Of a stretch of DNA of 32,077 nucleotides, positions 9,701-16,137 are shown in pieces; positions within the stretch are counted from its first letter, which is position 1; each line of letters begins with the position of its first letter. This DNA is from Chthoniobacteraceae bacterium. GTDB lineage: Bacteria > Verrucomicrobiota > Verrucomicrobiia > Chthoniobacterales > Chthoniobacteraceae. Where the stretch lies: assembly GCA_947479475.1 (NCBI GenBank), contig CANJZW010000058.1, forward strand, positions 1 to 32,077, in the 5' to 3' direction. The notes under the pieces are model-generated. The model saw only the letters and a list, made by a program, of their open reading frames with translations. It made no database searches and was not told where the DNA came from. A program made the position numbers and the translations under genes.

Positions 9701-10023
9701 ACCTCGTCCTTGTCCGTGCTCAAAAGCCGCTTGTAGAGCTCACTCTCCCCCGACTTACCTCGCATCACGGGCGCGGGATCGTCTTTCCGTTTCTCAAAAA
9801 GCCCCGCCTCCGTATCCAAACGCAGACCCGCCTTGCGTGTGCCCGGATCAGGCCCGTGGCAGAAGAAGCAGTTTTCAGCGAGAATCGGGCGGACGTCCCT
9901 GTTGAAGCTGATCCCTCCCGGGGTATTGGGCGCCCCCGGCACGAGTGCAGCGCCGGAAGCCACATGGGCAAGGCCTGCCGCCACAAGAGAACAAACGAAG
10001 ATGTAGGGAATTTTGAGCCTCAT
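6793..10023 (-). CDS. DUF1549/DUF1553 protein with planctomycete cytochrome c and LamG-like domain
   Basis: Exported multidomain protein of 1076 residues. The chosen ATG at 10023 gives a clean signal peptide (MRLKIPYIFVCSLVAAG); an in-frame start at 10056 would add 11 residues. Domains in order: planctomycete cytochrome c with CFFCH at 52-56, DUF1549 (about 160-370) ending in a second CxxCH, CSQCH at 344-348, a LamG/concanavalin-like lectin domain (about 440-655), then DUF1553 (about 764-1070). Two CxxCH motifs suggest one or two covalent haems. The LamG-like insert suggests binding of a glycan. It is first in a minus-strand cluster with the DUF1501 and haem-binding dehydrogenase genes. The family is abundant in PVC bacteria and usually linked to degradation of complex sulfated or plant glycans. 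The reaction itself is not known. Confidence 0.9.
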   Translation of the reverse strand: MRLKIPYIFVCSLVAAGLAHVASGAALVPGAPNTPGGISFNRDVRPILAENCFFCHGPDPGTRKAGLRLDTEAGLFEKRKDDPAPVMRGKSGESELYKRLLSTDKDEVMPPPESHKTLKPAEVALLKRWIDAGAPWQKHWSFITPEKAPLPQVKNTEWAKNPLDRMVLAKLEAVGLEPAPEADARTLFRRLHLDLTGLPPQPEAVEAFVSDYAAEKEQAISDWIDRLMHTAAWGEHRARYWLDAARYGDTHGLHIDNYREMWLYRDWVIRAFSSNKLFSDFTMEQIAGDLLPSPREDQLIATGFQRCNITTSEGGTIAEENLAMYASDRVQTMGWVYLGLTMNCSQCHDHKFDPITQRDYYSMAAFFRNTTQGAMDGNVKDGRGPVLVVPSEPDRTRWTALPGLVASAGEAIKQRKVAATPEFQKWLSTATPEVVAAELPHDGLVVRAPLNEGAGSPAKAFGASDVAATPAITGQPEWKPGGKLGSAPVFKAGVSVSLGDVGDFELKQGFSYGAWVKVGKFGVNGSILARMDAKQAFRGYDLYQADRSFAVHIVDAFPDNALKLTTGNVAKPGTWQHVFVTYDGSGKEAGVKVFVDGKEEKLKAATNSLKPTAVINAKTPFLVGQRSAGASFEEGSVQDVRVYARAIPAADVRALVAFPTGLTALALEPAKRSPAQREALLEHFLSQNDKAYRAQTLELAKLESELTAIKDRSVITHIQKEVSDKMPVANIMIRGQYNKLGDEVEALPPAALHPLPAGAPKNRLGLAQWLVDKKNPLTPRVTVNRFWQEVFGQGLVRTSEDFGLMGMNPSHVELLDWLAADFRDNGGDVRGLFKLMLSSATYRQSALVTAAKLEKDRDNALLSRGPRFRMDAEMVRDYALSASGLMSSKIYGPSVRPYQPEGVWEVVGLPGGDTRNYKQDKGDALYRRALYTFWKRMAPPATMDVFNAPSREVSCVRRERTNTPLQALATLNDTQFVEAARHLAENALLAGGNEGAKAMDYIVQRALGRAATAKEREILLQSSKDFLSHYTAHPEDAAALLAVGETRPGTGFAPASLAAWTMVCNQVLNLDEVLNK

Positions 10024-10056
10024 GCTTTGAATAAAAAATACAAAAGTGAGAGCCAT

Positions 10057-10261
10057 ACCGAAACTCTCAAAAGGTCAACCCGTGAGAGGCTAGAACCTTT
10101 GCACGCAACCGCAACTAACCCGTGAAAGGGTGCGGTCACTCGGACCCGGTGGGTCTTGAGGGGGACTTGGGCTCGCCCAACCCGACGGCTTTGCGGACTT
10201 CGGAATTTCTAGCCAGCCGAGGGATCCTTATTTTCCCGCGTCCACGAACGCTATCCAAGCG
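10057..10261. other. Intergenic region with two inverted repeats
   Basis: About 200 bp between the lipoprotein gene stop and the DUF1549/DUF1553 gene, both on the minus strand. It holds GACCC-GGT-GGGTC at 10143-10155 and, 11 bp further on, TTGGGC-TC-GCCCAA at 10167-10180. Two related segments, AACCCGTGAGAGG (about 10077) and AACCCGTGAAAGG (about 10118), lie nearer the downstream start. The inverted repeats could end transcription of the lipoprotein gene or be protein-binding sites for the operon. TTGACC (10073-10078 on the minus strand) is a possible -35, but no good -10 follows at 16-18 bp. Confidence 0.4.
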
Positions 10262-11278
10262 CTAGGGAGCTAGGTCCCCAATCATAAAGGCTTTGCCGTT
10301 AGCCTTTTTCGAAAAAACGCCCTCCACGGAGACATTATCCCCGTATTTAATCATTAAAAGCTCACTCTTATCACTCGAAACCCTGGATCTATTACTGTAA
10401 TAATAATAATAATGAGGGTAGTTAGTCGTCGAAATCTGAGTGTTTTTTTGAACCAATCTGATAGAATTGCCCTCGGCAATCAGTTCAACACTCTGGGCTT
10501 TTCGTGAGGACGTTCCGTAGTAGGAACTGGATCCCCCAGAATCACCCCCTCCGTTTGGAACGAGTTTCCTGGCCACGTTGATCTCGCAATTGAGCTTATT
10601 ATCAAGAACAACGATAATATCAAAGGGGTCGCCTCCGCCCAGTTTGCCCACCTTGGTCACCGTGCCCTTGACCGTTCCCCTTGAGGGCAATGCGGAGAGT
10701 TTGGCGAGTTGGTCTACGGTCCAAGTGCGGCCTTCCTCCGGTTTTGAAACGACCGTTTCGGGCGTAACAACGGGCTTTGCGGCATTCCCCCTGTCCGCCT
10801 CGCCTGGCGAAGGCGCTCTCTGCCCTGAAGCTGAGGAGACGGCATTTTGTCTGGTAACTTCTGTCACCATTTTTTCAGCGAGCTCCTTGCCAATTAAAGT
10901 TGCTAGAGTAAACGGCCAGTTGGGGAACTTAAATTCGCCTGAATTTCGTTCCCTCATCACCTTGACGCGTGCCACAAATTCTTTGTTCAAAGCTGATCCC
11001 GCCACCCCCAGGTCCGGATACACCTCTATGGCCTTCTTAGTCCAATTTTCATAAGCCGCATTGAACTCAGCCTCAGCGCTCTGCCCCGCGTTCGGTTTCA
11101 GACCGTCCGGGGATTGCCCCGCCACCACTGGCGGCGAAACCGGTGAAGCGGCACCCTCGCCCTCGGCTTTTTTAAAGATTTCCAAGCCCTGCCGCACCTT
11201 ATCGCACCCAGCCAAAAGCACGCAGGCACAACAGATAAAAACAGACAGAAATGCACGCATACCTGAATTAAGGTTCAT
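10262..11278 (-). CDS. Hypothetical lipoprotein with possible OB-fold (tRNA_anti-like) region
   Basis: Not recognised beyond its general type. The N-terminus is a lipoprotein signal peptide with lipobox LLAGC (Cys25), so it should be lipid-anchored. A second ATG at 11260 would shorten the signal by six residues. Residues 30-75 are Ala/Pro/Gly-rich linker. The C-terminal half (about 185-338) contains a segment (GTVKGTVTKVGKLG, then DIIVVLDNKLNCEI and VELIAEGNSIRL) with the strand pattern of small OB-fold tRNA_anti-like domains. A run of five tyrosines near residue 292 comes from a TAA/ATA-type microsatellite at about 10393-10415. The gene is visibly more AT-rich than its neighbours. It is separated by about 95 bp from the DUF1080 gene and 205 bp from the operon downstream, so it may be a single unit. 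Confidence 0.7.
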   Translation of the reverse strand: MNLNSGMRAFLSVFICCACVLLAGCDKVRQGLEIFKKAEGEGAASPVSPPVVAGQSPDGLKPNAGQSAEAEFNAAYENWTKKAIEVYPDLGVAGSALNKEFVARVKVMRERNSGEFKFPNWPFTLATLIGKELAEKMVTEVTRQNAVSSASGQRAPSPGEADRGNAAKPVVTPETVVSKPEEGRTWTVDQLAKLSALPSRGTVKGTVTKVGKLGGGDPFDIIVVLDNKLNCEINVARKLVPNGGGDSGGSSSYYGTSSRKAQSVELIAEGNSIRLVQKNTQISTTNYPHYYYYYSNRSRVSSDKSELLMIKYGDNVSVEGVFSKKANGKAFMIGDLAP

Positions 11279-11373
11279 GAAACACGCTTAGTTACGCAAG
11301 CATATTCCCCATCCCTCAAAAGGACGAAAACAGGCTCCCCCAACGCAAAACCCGGCGGTCAGGCGAGGCAGGC

Positions 11374-12342
11374 CTACTTCGTCACCAGCCAAATATTCCG
11401 GTAATACACCGGATTGCCGTGGCCCTGGAGCTGGATGGCTCCGCCTGTGGCGTCCTCCTTTTTCCCGCCACCCGTCGGCCCCGCAATCTCCACCTTATCG
11501 TGAATGAGCACGCCATTGTGATTGATTGTGATCACCGCATTCTGCGTCTTACTACCGGCGGCATCGTATTTGGCAGCGGTAAAATCAATATCATACGTCT
11601 GCCAGCGCAGCGGAGGAAAACACATATTCACGGCGGGCGCTGTCTTGGAATAAATCCCTCCGCATTCGTTATTGAGGCCCTTCAGCCCAAAGCTGTCGAG
11701 CACCTGCACCTCGTATCGGTCCTGCATGTAGACGCCGCTATTGGCACGGTCCTGGCCACGTCCGAGCGGCTTGAAGGGCAGGAGAAATTCGACGTGCAGG
11801 GTGTAACTCTGGAAGTCGGCTTGTTTCGTCTTGGAGCCGGAAGCAAGCAGGTTGCGGTTCAGGTCGTCAAAGTGTCCCCCGACGAAGGCGTCGCAGTTGG
11901 AGCCGTCGAAGAGCACCACCGCGCCAACAGGAGCTTTGGCCGATAACGTCGGGCTTTCCCGCTGCACCTTCTTGAGGCTGACGTTCCCTGCAGCACCGTC
12001 GACGCTCAAGCCATCCTGTGTCAAAGCAGCCTTCCAGGCATCACTGGCAAAATCCACTTTTCCCTCGCTCAGCTTGCCCTCGATTTCAACCTTCTCAGAC
12101 TGATCCCAGCCTGCGCCAGGCAATCCCCCGTGAAGGATGACGGCACGAAACGTATCGGCTCCCAATGCAATAATTTGCACCCCGAGTTTGTCGCCGGCGT
12201 ATTCGCCCTGAAGGTTAAAATCAGGCCCCTCCTTGAGCGCCTCTTCAGCGGTCAGGTAGGTCGGCGGTTTCGGCTTTGGATCCTGGGCAACCAGTTGCGG
12301 GGAGAGAGCCAGGCAGAGGGCGAAAAACAGGGGGGATTTCAT
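11374..12342 (-). CDS. DUF1080 (3-keto-disaccharide hydrolase type) protein
   Basis: Secreted protein of 322 residues with signal peptide (MKSPLFFALCLALSPQLVAQ). An N-terminal region of about 115 residues (YLTAEEALKEGPDFNLQGEY) typical of PVC homologues precedes the DUF1080 domain at about 140-322. Recognisable parts are VVLFDGSNCDAFVGG, a jelly-roll strand pattern, NSGVYMQDRYEVQVLDSFG and the closing GNPVYYRNIWLV. DUF1080 was renamed for 3-keto-disaccharide hydrolysis. Some members act with Gfo/Idh/MocA-type oxidoreductases that make 3-keto sugars; such an oxidoreductase is present at 22562 but not adjacent. The alpha/beta-hydrolase gene upstream ends 40 bp before this start, so the two are probably co-transcribed. 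Confidence 0.92.
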   Translation of the reverse strand: MKSPLFFALCLALSPQLVAQDPKPKPPTYLTAEEALKEGPDFNLQGEYAGDKLGVQIIALGADTFRAVILHGGLPGAGWDQSEKVEIEGKLSEGKVDFASDAWKAALTQDGLSVDGAAGNVSLKKVQRESPTLSAKAPVGAVVLFDGSNCDAFVGGHFDDLNRNLLASGSKTKQADFQSYTLHVEFLLPFKPLGRGQDRANSGVYMQDRYEVQVLDSFGLKGLNNECGGIYSKTAPAVNMCFPPLRWQTYDIDFTAAKYDAAGSKTQNAVITINHNGVLIHDKVEIAGPTGGGKKEDATGGAIQLQGHGNPVYYRNIWLVTK

Positions 12343-12382
12343 TTTTAGAGGGAATATCAGGCGGATTCAGACAAGAGGGAGA

Positions 12383-13258
12383 CTACTTCACAAAGTTTTG
12401 CTGCCGCAACCAATACAGGCAAACACCCGCCCAGGGGTGTAGCGGTCCGCCGTTGCGTCCCCCGCCCAAACCCATGCCATGCCCGCCTTTTTGGAAAATG
12501 TGCAGCTCAAACGGCACCCCATGGCTCCGAAGGGCAGCCGCAAACTGCGTGGAATTTTCAATTTTTACCCCAGTGTCCTCCCAAGTGTGCCAGAGAAAGG
12601 TCGGAGGTGTTTCCTTGGTCACCTGTTTTTCATTGGAAAGCAGCTCTACCAGGGCGGGATCGGGTTCCGCGCCCAGCAGGTTCTTTTTGGAGCCGCCATG
12701 GGTAAATTCCCCCATCGTGATCACCGCATAACACAAAATCCCAAGGTCGGGCCGGGAACTGAACCGTTCGACGGGGTCGGCGGAATCGGCAACTCCAGCG
12801 TCAAAGTGGGTCAGCAGCGTCGAAGCCAGATGCCCGCCCGCGCTCGAACCCATGATCCCAACGCGTTTGCCGTCAATCTTCCATTCGCTTGCCTTCGCTC
12901 GCGTCAGGCGCACCGCACGCGCCGCGTCGTTGAGCATCGCCGGGTGCCGGTACCCTTTCGAGCCCAGGCGGTACTTGAGCACGATTCCCGCTACGCCGTT
13001 TTCCGCCAACCATTCCGCGTAACCCGCGCCCTCGTGCGGAGCCAAACCGCCGTACCCTCCGCCGGGGCAAATCACAATCGCCGCGCCGGTTGCTTTTTCG
13101 GGAGAGGGCAGGAACACCGTCAGGGTCGGGATGTCGGTCTCGCTCGTGCCAAGGGCCCCGGGGGCTCCCTCTGGCCAAAGCGGGAGGGGTTCCAAGGGGG
13201 CGGCGAAGCAGGACGCGGACAGGACCGCGCTCAGAAGCAGGATGGAAGTAAGGCGCAT
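12383..13258 (-). CDS. Exported alpha/beta-hydrolase (acetyl-xylan-esterase-like)
   Basis: Serine hydrolase of 291 residues. The ATG at 13258 gives a normal signal peptide (MRLTSILLLSAVLSASCFAA), so it is preferred to the start 48 bp upstream at 13306. PGGGY at 65-69 forms the oxyanion region, GSSAGG at 137-142 holds nucleophile Ser139, and His260 in KGGHGMGLGGG is the likely catalytic His. The pattern matches the BD-FAE/acetyl-esterase group that removes acetyl or other ester groups from plant polysaccharides. The exact substrate cannot be read from sequence. It lies 40 bp upstream of the DUF1080 gene, and the two fit a glycan-degrading transcript. Confidence 0.85.
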   Translation of the reverse strand: MRLTSILLLSAVLSASCFAAPLEPLPLWPEGAPGALGTSETDIPTLTVFLPSPEKATGAAIVICPGGGYGGLAPHEGAGYAEWLAENGVAGIVLKYRLGSKGYRHPAMLNDAARAVRLTRAKASEWKIDGKRVGIMGSSAGGHLASTLLTHFDAGVADSADPVERFSSRPDLGILCYAVITMGEFTHGGSKKNLLGAEPDPALVELLSNEKQVTKETPPTFLWHTWEDTGVKIENSTQFAAALRSHGVPFELHIFQKGGHGMGLGGGRNGGPLHPWAGVCLYWLRQQNFVK

Positions 13259-13413
13259 AAAAGGTGGGCGGATGAGATAGCGTTTCCAGCGAAACAAAAC
13301 GGACAATTGGCTTCAAAGCGACCACTCAGGAACGATTTGCTTAGGGAGCTTCTCCTTGGTGGCAAAAGGAGCCGCCCGTTTGACATCAAATCAATGTAGC
13401 AATTTTTTTTGGC

Positions 13414-13698
13414 ATGACAAAAACTCAGATTCAGGTCCCGGAGGAATTATTCCGACGTGTTCGTGCTTTTGCAAAAAAGCGCGAGTGGTCCCTGGCTGAA
13501 ACATTCCGCCGAGGCGCCGAATTACTGCTCCAAATTTACCCAGAGGATCAGCCAGCGTCTGGCCATTGGAGCCCGCCGACGTCCTCGGAGGTCGGTTGGC
13601 GCGGGCTGGATGCACCCGCGCTTCGTGATGCCGCATTTGCGGATCTCGACCCGCTTTTTAACCCGGCAACCCCTCCTCGGAACGATGCTCTCCATTGA
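13414..13698 (+). CDS. VapB-like ribbon-helix-helix antitoxin (orphan)
   Basis: Small protein of 94 residues. Residues 1-45 (MTKTQIQVPEELFRRVRAF, then a helix ending RRGAELLLQ) fit a ribbon-helix-helix DNA-binding fold; the C-terminal half is Pro/Trp-containing (GHWSPP, GWRGLD) as in antitoxins that wrap around PIN toxins. It starts at an ATG after a T8 run with no Shine-Dalgarno site. TTGACA at 13380-13385 is a possible -35, but no clear -10 follows. The next reading frame (ATG 13685) overlaps its end by 14 bp and starts like a VapC, but stops after 27 codons. The antitoxin frame itself is intact, so it is an orphan that may still bind DNA. The gene is on the opposite strand to its neighbours, which fits an acquired module. 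Confidence 0.75.
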   Translation: MTKTQIQVPEELFRRVRAFAKKREWSLAETFRRGAELLLQIYPEDQPASGHWSPPTSSEVGWRGLDAPALRDAAFADLDPLFNPATPPRNDALH

Positions 13699-13870
13699 CG
13701 CAAATCTGCTTTTGTACAGCTTCAGCGAAGGATGTCCACAGCATGCAAAAGTCTTGGCTTGGGTGTAATCGATCACTCCGAGGGAGGACGTGGCACTTAA
13801 ATTGATGCCCTTCAACTGGCGGCCTTTTACGGAATACGCCGGGGCTCCCTGCCGGAAACCCACTCGATTC
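13685..13870 (+). pseudogene. Degraded vapC-like PIN-domain toxin
   Basis: The ATG at 13685 starts MLSIDANLLLYSFSEGCPQH, the typical PIN/VapC beginning with the first acidic metal ligand (Asp5), but TAA at 13766-13768 ends it after 27 residues. In the same frame beyond the stop, SITPREDVAL resembles the next VapC segment. One frame over, LQLAAFYG resembles the LAEFYG helix, and another shift gives LLRNTPGL, like the LLRNP segment. This pattern, one nonsense codon and about two frameshifts, is that of a decaying toxin gene. The remnant fades into the 3' end of the convergent esterase gene at 13827; the rest of the PIN domain is absent. The right boundary is approximate. Confidence 0.6.
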
Positions 13871-14882
13871 CACGGGCAAATCGCAGAGTCAGATAGTCGG
13901 AATGCCCCCCGCGGGGCTGGAAATAGACGCTCTTCGTATGGGGTGAAATCACCCCCCACAGCGCCTTGGCCCCCTTTTGCGCTCCGAAATCGTCGTACTC
14001 CGGACCATCCAGGTACACCTTCTGCTCCGCGCCAAACACCTTGGGATTGCGCCGCGCAAGCACCACCGGGTCCTGATCAAGCCAGCGGTTCCAAACCTCC
14101 GCCCGCCACTTCCCTTTTTCGTCGTAAATCCACTCAAAGTCCCCAGGGGCATTCGCACCCTTTGGCGCATAGGCTGCTGAAAGGCCAAGCGCCAGTTCCA
14201 CCGCTCCGCTGGAGGGCATGACGCACCGATCCCTCGGCGCCTTGTACGCTTCCAACTGCCGTTGAGAGACGTGCATCGCCCACTGGGCCAGAAGCTCGCG
14301 GTGAGTTACCTCAAAATCGGTATCCGGCGACAATGCGACCACCCCGCCAAACAGGGCGGGCCGCATCATCGCCAGCCTCAGCGCCCCAAAGCCGCCACTG
14401 GAATGGCCAGCCACAAGACGTTCACGCGCAGACCCTGGCGCACCGTAGGCTTTCTCAACGGTGGGGATGACTTCATCCAAAACATAGTCGGCATAATTGC
14501 CCTGGGCCGGGGAATTGAGATATTGCGAACCGCCCCAGCGATTCCGGCAGTCCACCACCACCATTCGAACAGGCAAACCTTCTTCTGAAAGCCGCTGCAA
14601 AGCCCTCGCAAAGGATTCCCCTCCAGAACCAAGGAACGGCTCGGAGCTCCCACCAAACCCGGGCAGATAATAAACCGTAATAAAGGCCGTCCCTAGCGCC
14701 GTGTTTTCAGGAGTGAAAACAGCCACTCGGCGCTCAACAGGATCCCCAAGTGGATTGCCCCTAAGGGTGACTCCGGGCACGGGCACGGACTCGAAATGCG
14801 GGGCGGAAATGCCCACGCCAAGCCCGAGAAAAAAAAGGAAGGCGGCTACAAGACGGAAACAGCCGGGGCGGTAGAGGTGCAT
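13827..14882 (-). CDS. Exported esterase, PF00756 type (esterase D-like)
   Basis: Alpha/beta-hydrolase of about 351 residues with an N-terminal hydrophobic signal (FRLVAAFLFFLGLGVGIS). The ATG at 14882 follows AAGGTGG at a workable distance and is preferred to the GTG one codon earlier. The core is of putative-esterase type: YYLPGFGGS near 72, VVVDCRNRWGGS near 110, and GHSSGG with nucleophile Ser at about 161. The likely catalytic His is in GGHSDYLTLR near the C-terminus. Related enzymes include feruloyl and acetyl-xylan esterases and enterochelin esterases; a polysaccharide-side-chain esterase fits the neighbourhood best but is inferred. The 3' end runs into the vapC remnant from the opposite strand, so the last few residues may be recent. 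Confidence 0.8.
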   Translation of the reverse strand: MHLYRPGCFRLVAAFLFFLGLGVGISAPHFESVPVPGVTLRGNPLGDPVERRVAVFTPENTALGTAFITVYYLPGFGGSSEPFLGSGGESFARALQRLSEEGLPVRMVVVDCRNRWGGSQYLNSPAQGNYADYVLDEVIPTVEKAYGAPGSARERLVAGHSSGGFGALRLAMMRPALFGGVVALSPDTDFEVTHRELLAQWAMHVSQRQLEAYKAPRDRCVMPSSGAVELALGLSAAYAPKGANAPGDFEWIYDEKGKWRAEVWNRWLDQDPVVLARRNPKVFGAEQKVYLDGPEYDDFGAQKGAKALWGVISPHTKSVYFQPRGGHSDYLTLRFARGIEWVSGREPRRIP

Positions 14883-14885
14883 CAC

Positions 14886-15151
14886 CCACCTTCCCTAAAA
14901 AACCGTTTTTGAGCAACCCCGCGCTCTCACAACCTCCACCGCTCAAGCGAACAAAGACGCCCCGCCAAGGACGAGCGGACAGCCCCTCTCTCCTTGTTTT
15001 GGCCTACCACAAGGCGGCCGATGCACCGCGCGTCCAAAACCAAGGCAGGGACGCTACCGTTCCTTGAATCCCATCCCAGCGCAAAAAAATTCATTCTCCC
15101 CCGAAAAAAGCGAGGGGGTCACCCAGTATTTGTCCACCCCCCCATGGCAAA
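14886..15151. other. Intergenic region, no gene seen
   Basis: A stretch of about 265 bp between the divergent esterase and the small protein at 15161. Apart from a weak CCCCC...GGGGG inverted repeat at about 15100-15117 with an A-rich loop, I see no promoter, RNA or repeat. It should contain the promoters of both flanking genes. Confidence 0.4.
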
Positions 15152-15160
15152 GTGGTTGCC

Positions 15161-15388
15161 ATGAAAGCACACCTCCCCGCCCGCTTGAAAAAGTTCATCC
15201 AACGCCTCATCCTGTCCGTCGCTCCAGTCCGCACGCGCAGAAGCGCCCCCCAGCAACTCGATTTGTTCCCGGGTTCCCCCCAGTCGAGGCAAACGCCAAA
15301 CAAGCCCGAAAAGCCCCGCGGCGAAAAAGTCCGCCGCACCCATGCTGCCCCCCGTTTTGAAAACTGGCCGCCTTCCGCCGCCTGCTGA
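15161..15388 (+). CDS. Small basic protein with beta-clamp-binding-like motif QLDLF
   Basis: Possible gene of 75 residues from ATG 15161 (an in-frame GTG at 15152 would add three). The N-terminus (KAHLPARLKKFIQRLILSV) is a basic amphipathic helix. Residues 24-31 are basic, and residues 32-36 read QLDLF, matching the bacterial sliding-clamp (DnaN) binding consensus QL[SD]LF. The tail is Pro/Arg/Lys-rich and probably disordered. No Shine-Dalgarno site is visible. It ends 12 bp from the convergent Lon-domain gene. The opposite strand also has open frames here, so coding is not certain. If real, it may associate with the replication clamp; I do not recognise a family. Confidence 0.4.
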   Translation: MKAHLPARLKKFIQRLILSVAPVRTRRSAPQQLDLFPGSPQSRQTPNKPEKPRGEKVRRTHAAPRFENWPPSAAC

Positions 15389-15400
15389 TTTCGGGAGGCC

Positions 15401-16012
15401 TCAGGAGAGTTCTTCCCGCAAAAACTGAAGCAATAATTCCTGGCGGCGCACGTTGCTCTCTTCTGCGAGAATCCTTTGACGTTTGGCTGGATCCTTCACA
15501 AGCGCCGAAGCCGCGATATCCGTCAGCGCGTCTGGATCCTCAATCCGGGCCAGATGTTCGCCCATTTCCTGAGGCACAGGCAGGCCGCCCCTCTCCAAAA
15601 TCACCCGCAAATGCACCAACCGCTCCTGGCGCGCGTCGATGCCTTCGTCCTCGATCAGGCCCACCCTTTGGACGGAGGCCATCCGGAACGGCACCAACTG
15701 CGGCCACCCGGTGAACTTGACCCGATCAATTCCCTGAAGGATGAGGTGGGAGGAGCCGTCCTCCTTTTTGACACAGGCTCGAATCAACCCGACGCCCGCG
15801 ACCGGACAAAGACGTTCCTCGTTTTCACGGAGCGGTTGCGCGACGGCGAGCAGGCGGTCCGTATCCAACGCCTTTTCGAGCATCGCCTTGTAACGTTGTT
15901 CAAAGATGAAAAGCGGCAGCAGCGTGTTCGGAAACAGGGTGACCCCTCCCAACACCATCACCGGCAGCGTGTGCGGCACCTCCAGCTCTCCTGATCCCGT
16001 CGCCTTGTTCAT
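15401..16012 (-). CDS. Lon protease substrate-binding (N-terminal) domain protein
   Basis: Stand-alone Lon N-domain protein of about 203 residues. The start is placed at ATG 16012 (MNKATGSGELEVPHTLPVM), preceded by AGGTG; another start lies 18 bp upstream. The domain begins with LPVMVLGGVTLFPNTLLPLF and FEQRYKAML, the classic Lon N-domain opening, and runs to about 190. There is no AAA or Ser-Lys protease domain, so it is not a truncated Lon but the separate single-domain form found in many bacteria. It probably binds unfolded protein or acts as an adaptor; function is not established. It follows murJ on the minus strand after 107 bp. Confidence 0.9.
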   Translation of the reverse strand: MNKATGSGELEVPHTLPVMVLGGVTLFPNTLLPLFIFEQRYKAMLEKALDTDRLLAVAQPLRENEERLCPVAGVGLIRACVKKEDGSSHLILQGIDRVKFTGWPQLVPFRMASVQRVGLIEDEGIDARQERLVHLRVILERGGLPVPQEMGEHLARIEDPDALTDIAASALVKDPAKRQRILAEESNVRRQELLLQFLREELS

Positions 16013-16137
16013 ACACCTACTTAAGCACATCGAAGGGTGGATGACAGGCGATCATTTCAGTCGTTCTGCGGATGGCCAAAAAATCAGGCAAGCGACGTCA
16101 CCAACCGCACGGAAAAACGCTTCGGACCCGGTTAAAA

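Noticed and set aside
13380-13413. Promoter for the antitoxin (TTGACA at 13380)
   Set aside because: A consensus -35 is present, but only a T-run and no TATAAT-like -10 occurs at 16-18 bp.
15100-15117. CCCCC/GGGGG hairpin as a terminator
   Set aside because: Only a 5-bp stem, a large loop and no T-run. It lies upstream of a start rather than after a gene.
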